From Alphaproteobacteria bacterium (lineage in GTDB: Bacteria; Pseudomonadota; Alphaproteobacteria; CACIAM-22H2): a stretch of DNA of 64,000 bases. Positions 59,628 to 64,000 of the stretch are shown here, in pieces. Every line of letters starts with the position of its first letter. Within the stretch, counting starts at the first letter, position 1. The stretch covers positions 25,257 through 89,256 of the forward strand of contig JAEULA010000118.1 of assembly GCA_016793165.1 (NCBI GenBank). Direction: 5' to 3'. A model generated the notes under the pieces. The model saw only the letters and a list, made by a program, of their open reading frames with translations. It ran no database searches and was not told the DNA's origin. The translations under genes were made by a program, and so were the position numbers.

Positions 59628-62387
59628 TCACCACTGTTCGGCGCGGAACTGGCTGTTCTGGTCCACCGCCGGGCCCAGCGCGGCGACCTGCATCCACGCC
59701 TCGACATCCGCGAGCAGCTTGTCGGGGATGACGGCGGGTCCGTGCAGCGCGCGTATCACCCGGCACAGGCTCTCGATCTGCAGCAGCGTCGGCCCTTCGC
59801 GATACTGTTTCGGCAGCAGCCCGCGCGAGAAGAGGCCGGTAAATGTGACCGCACCCGACCCGGAGCCCGCGATGGCGATCGGCGCACCGCCGGCCGTCTC
59901 GCTGAGCCCGAAGCCCTCCCCATCGACGTCGCGAAGATGGTACGGGCGCCACAGCTCGACCCCGCCGATCTTGCCTGCATGCAGGACGATCCGGTCGCCC
60001 GCGGCAAATCCCGCGAGCTTTCCGATCGACGGCGCGCCGCCATTCGTGCCGGGCATGACGATCCGCCCCGTCCCGCCGTTCCACGATGCATTCCGGCACG
60101 TGAACGGCTCGCCGATCTGCGCCTCGTCGGTCGGAAAGGTCCGCGCGTTCGGCCCGACCTTCCAGACGCTGGGAAAGCTCGACATCGAATAGAGCTGCCC
60201 GCGACGCCAGAAATAGCCGGCGAACTTCGCGACCTGCGCCCGGATCGCATCGGTCTTCTCTCCCGGGAACACCTGCGACAGCCAGACCAGCATGTTCACA
60301 TGGTATAGCAGCGCGAACATGGTGTTCGGGTTGGGCGTCCAGAACTGCTTGTCCTCGACCGAGTAGTGCCAGGGGAGGCCGATCCGATCGAAGAGCGGAT
60401 TGGCGGTCGCCCGGCTCGCGACCATGAAGTCGATCGTGTCGTCCATGCAATCGGCGATGTGCCGCTTGCAGGTCGCCGCGTCGCCGAGCAGAGCGGCGGC
60501 GGCCATCACGTCGCGGATGGCCCATGCCGTGTCGCGCGACTGTCCGTCCATCAGCGCGAAGACGCCCCCGTAGCGGCGCCCCCGATAGTCGAAGTCGCGA
60601 TGATGGGTCGGTTGGGAGGCGATGCGATCGATCGCCGTCGCGGCGAGCAGGTCGCTCATCTCTGGCCGGGCCGAGATCAGGTAAGAATAGGGAAGCAGGC
60701 AATTGACGTGCGCCGTGTCCGGCACGACGAGCCAGCCGTCGCTGACCTTTGCACCCCAATTGCGGTTGAAGTCCGGATCCACGTCCTTCGGCAGCGGCGC
60801 GCCATCGTAGATGCGGAAGCCGACCATGCTGATCCGCCCCATCCCCGGATAATCGCCCTCGCGGACCCGCATCATCGACCGCGTCTCGCGATCCATCTTG
60901 AGCACGGGGCGCCAGCCGGCCTGCAGTCCCATGACCATGCAGTTCTGCCAGTCGCGCGCGCTCTGGAACGCGAAGTGCTCCGCGTGCAGCCGATGCACCG
61001 GGCCGATCGTGTTGCGGCCGCCGGTGTCGATCTCGCCGTAGTAGATCCCGGCGCCGGTGGAGTAGCCCCAGTGGTAGGTGAGCTCGATCTCCATCTTCTG
61101 CTTCGGCGGCTCCAGCGGCAGCGCCGGAATCAGGCACGTGCTGCGGAGATAGGCCCGATCGTGCAGAGGGATGACCTCCGGATCGCGCCCCGTCCCGCCG
61201 GCCGCGATGAATCCGTACTCGGCGTTCGGCTGGCAAAGGAACGAGATCATGCCGCGACCGACGAACGGCAGCACGCGCGCCGAGTGGCGCCCGCTGCCAC
61301 CGGCAGGCTTGATGTAGCCGGGCCGATCGGGGTGGCCGGCCTGGATCAGGCTGGTCGAATTCACCCAGGCCTGGTCGGGCCGGTAGTAGACGCGCATCGT
61401 GTAGGCGTCATTGGCGCTCAGCCCGTCCGGAAGCCGACCCGTCGATTCCGGGCGGAAGACGCAACCCAGCGAGACCTGCCCCGTCTTCGTGAAGCTCGGA
61501 CCCGAACTGTGCGAGAACTCGAAGCTGCGCTCGATCAGCGGAACCTCGGCGATCTTCTCCTTGCCGTCCTTCAGCACGACGTCGTCGAAAGCCTTGAAGG
61601 CGGCGTCGCCCGACTGCAGCCACGGCATCGCGTAGCCCGGCAGGATGCGCATCCCGTAGAGGCCGCCCTTATCGTCCTGCAGCACGAACACGTAGAACCA
61701 GGCGTAGATGCTGTCGTGCACGGCGCCGTCGCGCACGAAGCCCTGGCCGATGCGGAATACCTTCGCGACCGGACCGCCGCCGTTGTCGGCCGCCGGGTCG
61801 CCGAGATCGACCACGTCGGCGCCGTCGCGAATGCCCTGATTGACGCTCGCGATCCAGGTCCCGGTGATGTTCTTGCGCCCGACCGCCTCGATCTGGAAGT
61901 TCCGCCGACCGATATCGGCGAGGCCGCGCGTCGCCGTCGCCGGCTTTCGAGTGGTCGCCTTGACACGGAGCGGCAGCTTGCCGCCGGCAGGGAGCGCGCG
62001 CGGAACGCGCAGCACGAACCCCGCGAAGCGCCAAGAGCCGTCGTCGTAGGTCGCGCGCCCCCACCAGGACATCGGGCACTCCGTCCCGTCTTCGAGCTCG
62101 AATCGCGGGTACGAGCCCGCGGGCACGTCGCCCTTGCGGAAGGCGTGGCCGATCGCGCGCGTGACGAACTGGGCCGGCAGCGAGTCCTTGCCCGCGTTCT
62201 CGAGGATCAGGGTCGTGATGGCGCGGGCCTGCGCTTCCGCCGGAGACGGACCGGAAAGGGCGGCGGCGACAGCCGCGGCGCCGGCCGATCCGCCGACCAG
62301 TACGCGACGACGCGTCAGGCGGGAACGCGCTGGCGTCGATTGCGATCGCCGCGCTGCGCTGCCGGTCCGGTGACGACGTCGAGCCAT
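59628..62387 (-). CDS. Large Tat-exported RIFT-barrel-like protein, possibly polysaccharide-active
   Basis: A 919-aa protein with a Tat leader (LTRRRVLVGGSAGAAAVAAA). The N-terminal part (TRAIGHAFRKGDVPAGSYPR, then ATYDDGSWRFAGFVLRVP) resembles the RIFT barrel of exo-rhamnogalacturonan-lyase-like (PcRGLX/YetA) proteins; the middle has a helical, possibly six-hairpin-like region (DTAWAIRDVMAAAALLGDAA). The assignment is a resemblance seen by eye. The ATG at 62387 has GGAG 8 nt upstream. It stands first in the strand order before the carbamoyltransferase cassette, 357 nt away. Confidence 0.75.
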   Translation of the reverse strand: MARRRHRTGSAARRSQSTPARSRLTRRRVLVGGSAGAAAVAAALSGPSPAEAQARAITTLILENAGKDSLPAQFVTRAIGHAFRKGDVPAGSYPRFELEDGTECPMSWWGRATYDDGSWRFAGFVLRVPRALPAGGKLPLRVKATTRKPATATRGLADIGRRNFQIEAVGRKNITGTWIASVNQGIRDGADVVDLGDPAADNGGGPVAKVFRIGQGFVRDGAVHDSIYAWFYVFVLQDDKGGLYGMRILPGYAMPWLQSGDAAFKAFDDVVLKDGKEKIAEVPLIERSFEFSHSSGPSFTKTGQVSLGCVFRPESTGRLPDGLSANDAYTMRVYYRPDQAWVNSTSLIQAGHPDRPGYIKPAGGSGRHSARVLPFVGRGMISFLCQPNAEYGFIAAGGTGRDPEVIPLHDRAYLRSTCLIPALPLEPPKQKMEIELTYHWGYSTGAGIYYGEIDTGGRNTIGPVHRLHAEHFAFQSARDWQNCMVMGLQAGWRPVLKMDRETRSMMRVREGDYPGMGRISMVGFRIYDGAPLPKDVDPDFNRNWGAKVSDGWLVVPDTAHVNCLLPYSYLISARPEMSDLLAATAIDRIASQPTHHRDFDYRGRRYGGVFALMDGQSRDTAWAIRDVMAAAALLGDAATCKRHIADCMDDTIDFMVASRATANPLFDRIGLPWHYSVEDKQFWTPNPNTMFALLYHVNMLVWLSQVFPGEKTDAIRAQVAKFAGYFWRRGQLYSMSSFPSVWKVGPNARTFPTDEAQIGEPFTCRNASWNGGTGRIVMPGTNGGAPSIGKLAGFAAGDRIVLHAGKIGGVELWRPYHLRDVDGEGFGLSETAGGAPIAIAGSGSGAVTFTGLFSRGLLPKQYREGPTLLQIESLCRVIRALHGPAVIPDKLLADVEAWMQVAALGPAVDQNSQFRAEQW

Positions 62388-62831
62388 GGGGAACTCCAAA
62401 CCAGGAAGCAGGGACGCCGCGAATTGCGCGGCACGCGCGAAAGCCTAGCAGCCCGTCGCTGCGCGCGTGTCGTGCACTTCACACATGTCCATCGAGGAGC
62501 GCGGTGATCGCTGAGTGATCGTCGCGCGCCGACGAGCCTACCTCAGCTTGTGGCGCCGGCGTGAGCCCGATCGACGCGCGATCCGCGGCGGCGCCGCGCG
62601 TGGACCGCGACGCCGGGACGGATGCCGCGCCGGGCTCGCCGCGGGGCTCAAGCGGGAGCGGCGATCCGATCGTGCCGGGCGGCACCGCATCCGATCGCCG
62701 GCCCCGCCGGCGACCGCCCGGCGGCGTCCCGGCCGCCCGCCCTCCCCCGAGGTCCTGCGACGACTGCTTGTCACGGGGCGGTCATCCGGGTTTCATGCCC
62801 CGCCTTTAGCGACAGGGCCGGAGTCAACGCG
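62388..62831. promoter_or_regulatory. Divergent region before the UgpC-type ATPase (444 nt)
   Basis: No gene supported; the open frames are GC shadows. Holds a nested inverted repeat: GGCGATCCGAT (62660-62670) against ATCCGATCGCC (62689-62699), one mismatch, enclosing GTGCC-GGGC-GGCAC (62672-62685). It could be a regulator site or a leader stem. Promoter boxes could not be assigned. Confidence 0.5.
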
Positions 62832-63836
<1,005 letters not shown>

Positions 63837-63923
63837 CCCGGCATCGCCTCCCGTCGCCCGGGGCGACCGCGACAGGATTGAGAGGCCGGCCGCGCCGGCA
63901 CGGAGTTCGAACAGGAGATTCGC

Positions 63924-64000
63924 ATGTACATGGAAATGTTCCGGCTCGATGGCCGGGTGGCGCTCGTCACCGGCGGCGGCCAGGCCATCGGTCTCGCCTG
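63924..64000 (+). CDS. Short-chain dehydrogenase/reductase (3' end outside window)
   Basis: Only the first 25 codons are present: MYMEMFRLDGRVALVTGGGQ then AIGLA. The TGGGxxIG Rossmann motif identifies a classical SDR, an NAD(P)-dependent oxidoreductase. AGGAG lies 7 nt before the ATG. It follows the UgpC-type ATPase by 87 nt and could be a polyol or sugar dehydrogenase, as often seen beside such importers. Confidence 0.85.
   Translation, partial: MYMEMFRLDGRVALVTGGGQAIGLA

Overview
The window is a GC-rich (roughly 70 % by eye) stretch of chromosome from an alphaproteobacterium. I base that on the cytochrome aa3 oxidase operon order (ctaC-ctaD-ctaB-small protein-ctaG-ctaE-DUF983-SURF1) with tldD divergent from ctaC, on the alphaproteobacterial type of glutamate-cysteine ligase next to rsmE, and on several DUF1194/DUF3750-type proteins. 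I cannot place the genus. Coding density is very high, many neighbours overlap by 4 nt (ATGA or GTGA), and most long open frames on the opposite strand are GC shadows. No rRNA, tRNA, CRISPR, integrase or complete insertion sequence was seen.

Layout. 1-2784 (+): tail of a dipeptide/nickel-type ABC importer (permease end, two ATPases) with an inverted-repeat element between permease and ATPase. 2893-5837 (-): catabolic operon with an enolase-superfamily dehydratase/racemase, a cupin and a flavoprotein. 5899-13650 (-): cytochrome c oxidase operon, ending in an M32 carboxypeptidase coupled to SURF1. 14097-17034 (+): tldD and a lipoprotein that joins MORN repeats to a trypsin-like protease. 18185-22254 (+): DMT exporter, uppP and a DUF1190 / ATP-grasp / DUF350 module like E. 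coli YjfM-YjfC-YjfL. 22291-25277: unknown proteins, a glycine-zipper lipoprotein and a phytase-like protein with a sorting tail. 25387-28574 (-): rsmE, gshA, DUF3750. 28680-30647 (+): thioesterase, VOC, YciI-like and DUF1428 small proteins. 30678-33042 (-): divergent GroEL and a membrane protein. 33068-36156 (-): polar amino-acid ABC importer. 36352-42605 (+): orphan peptide-type binding protein, vWA protein, CitE-like lyase, lipoprotein, molybdoenzyme. 42621-47062: membrane/secreted proteins, hydrolase, lactonase, ankyrin protein. 47133-48685 (+): ubiA and a methyltransferase. 48670-54459 (-): five-gene operon with a PLP desulfhydrase, an ABC binding protein plus two permeases (no ATPase) and an amidohydrolase. 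54607-55704 (+): radical SAM protein. 55753-62387 (-): SGNH hydrolase, carbamoyltransferase, a 49-residue DUF5989-like protein, an SxtJ-like protein and a large Tat-exported protein. 62832-64000 (+): UgpC/MalK-type ATPase and the start of an SDR gene.

The best candidates for something new are the carbamoyltransferase / DUF5989 / SxtJ / SGNH cassette (55753-59270), whose smallest gene starts with TTG and is easily missed; the DUF1190 / ATP-grasp / DUF350 module; and a set of structured intergenic RNAs. The RNA set comprises long stem-loops between binding-protein and permease genes in two unrelated ABC operons, and two neighbouring genes whose TGA stop codon forms exactly the loop of a perfect hairpin.
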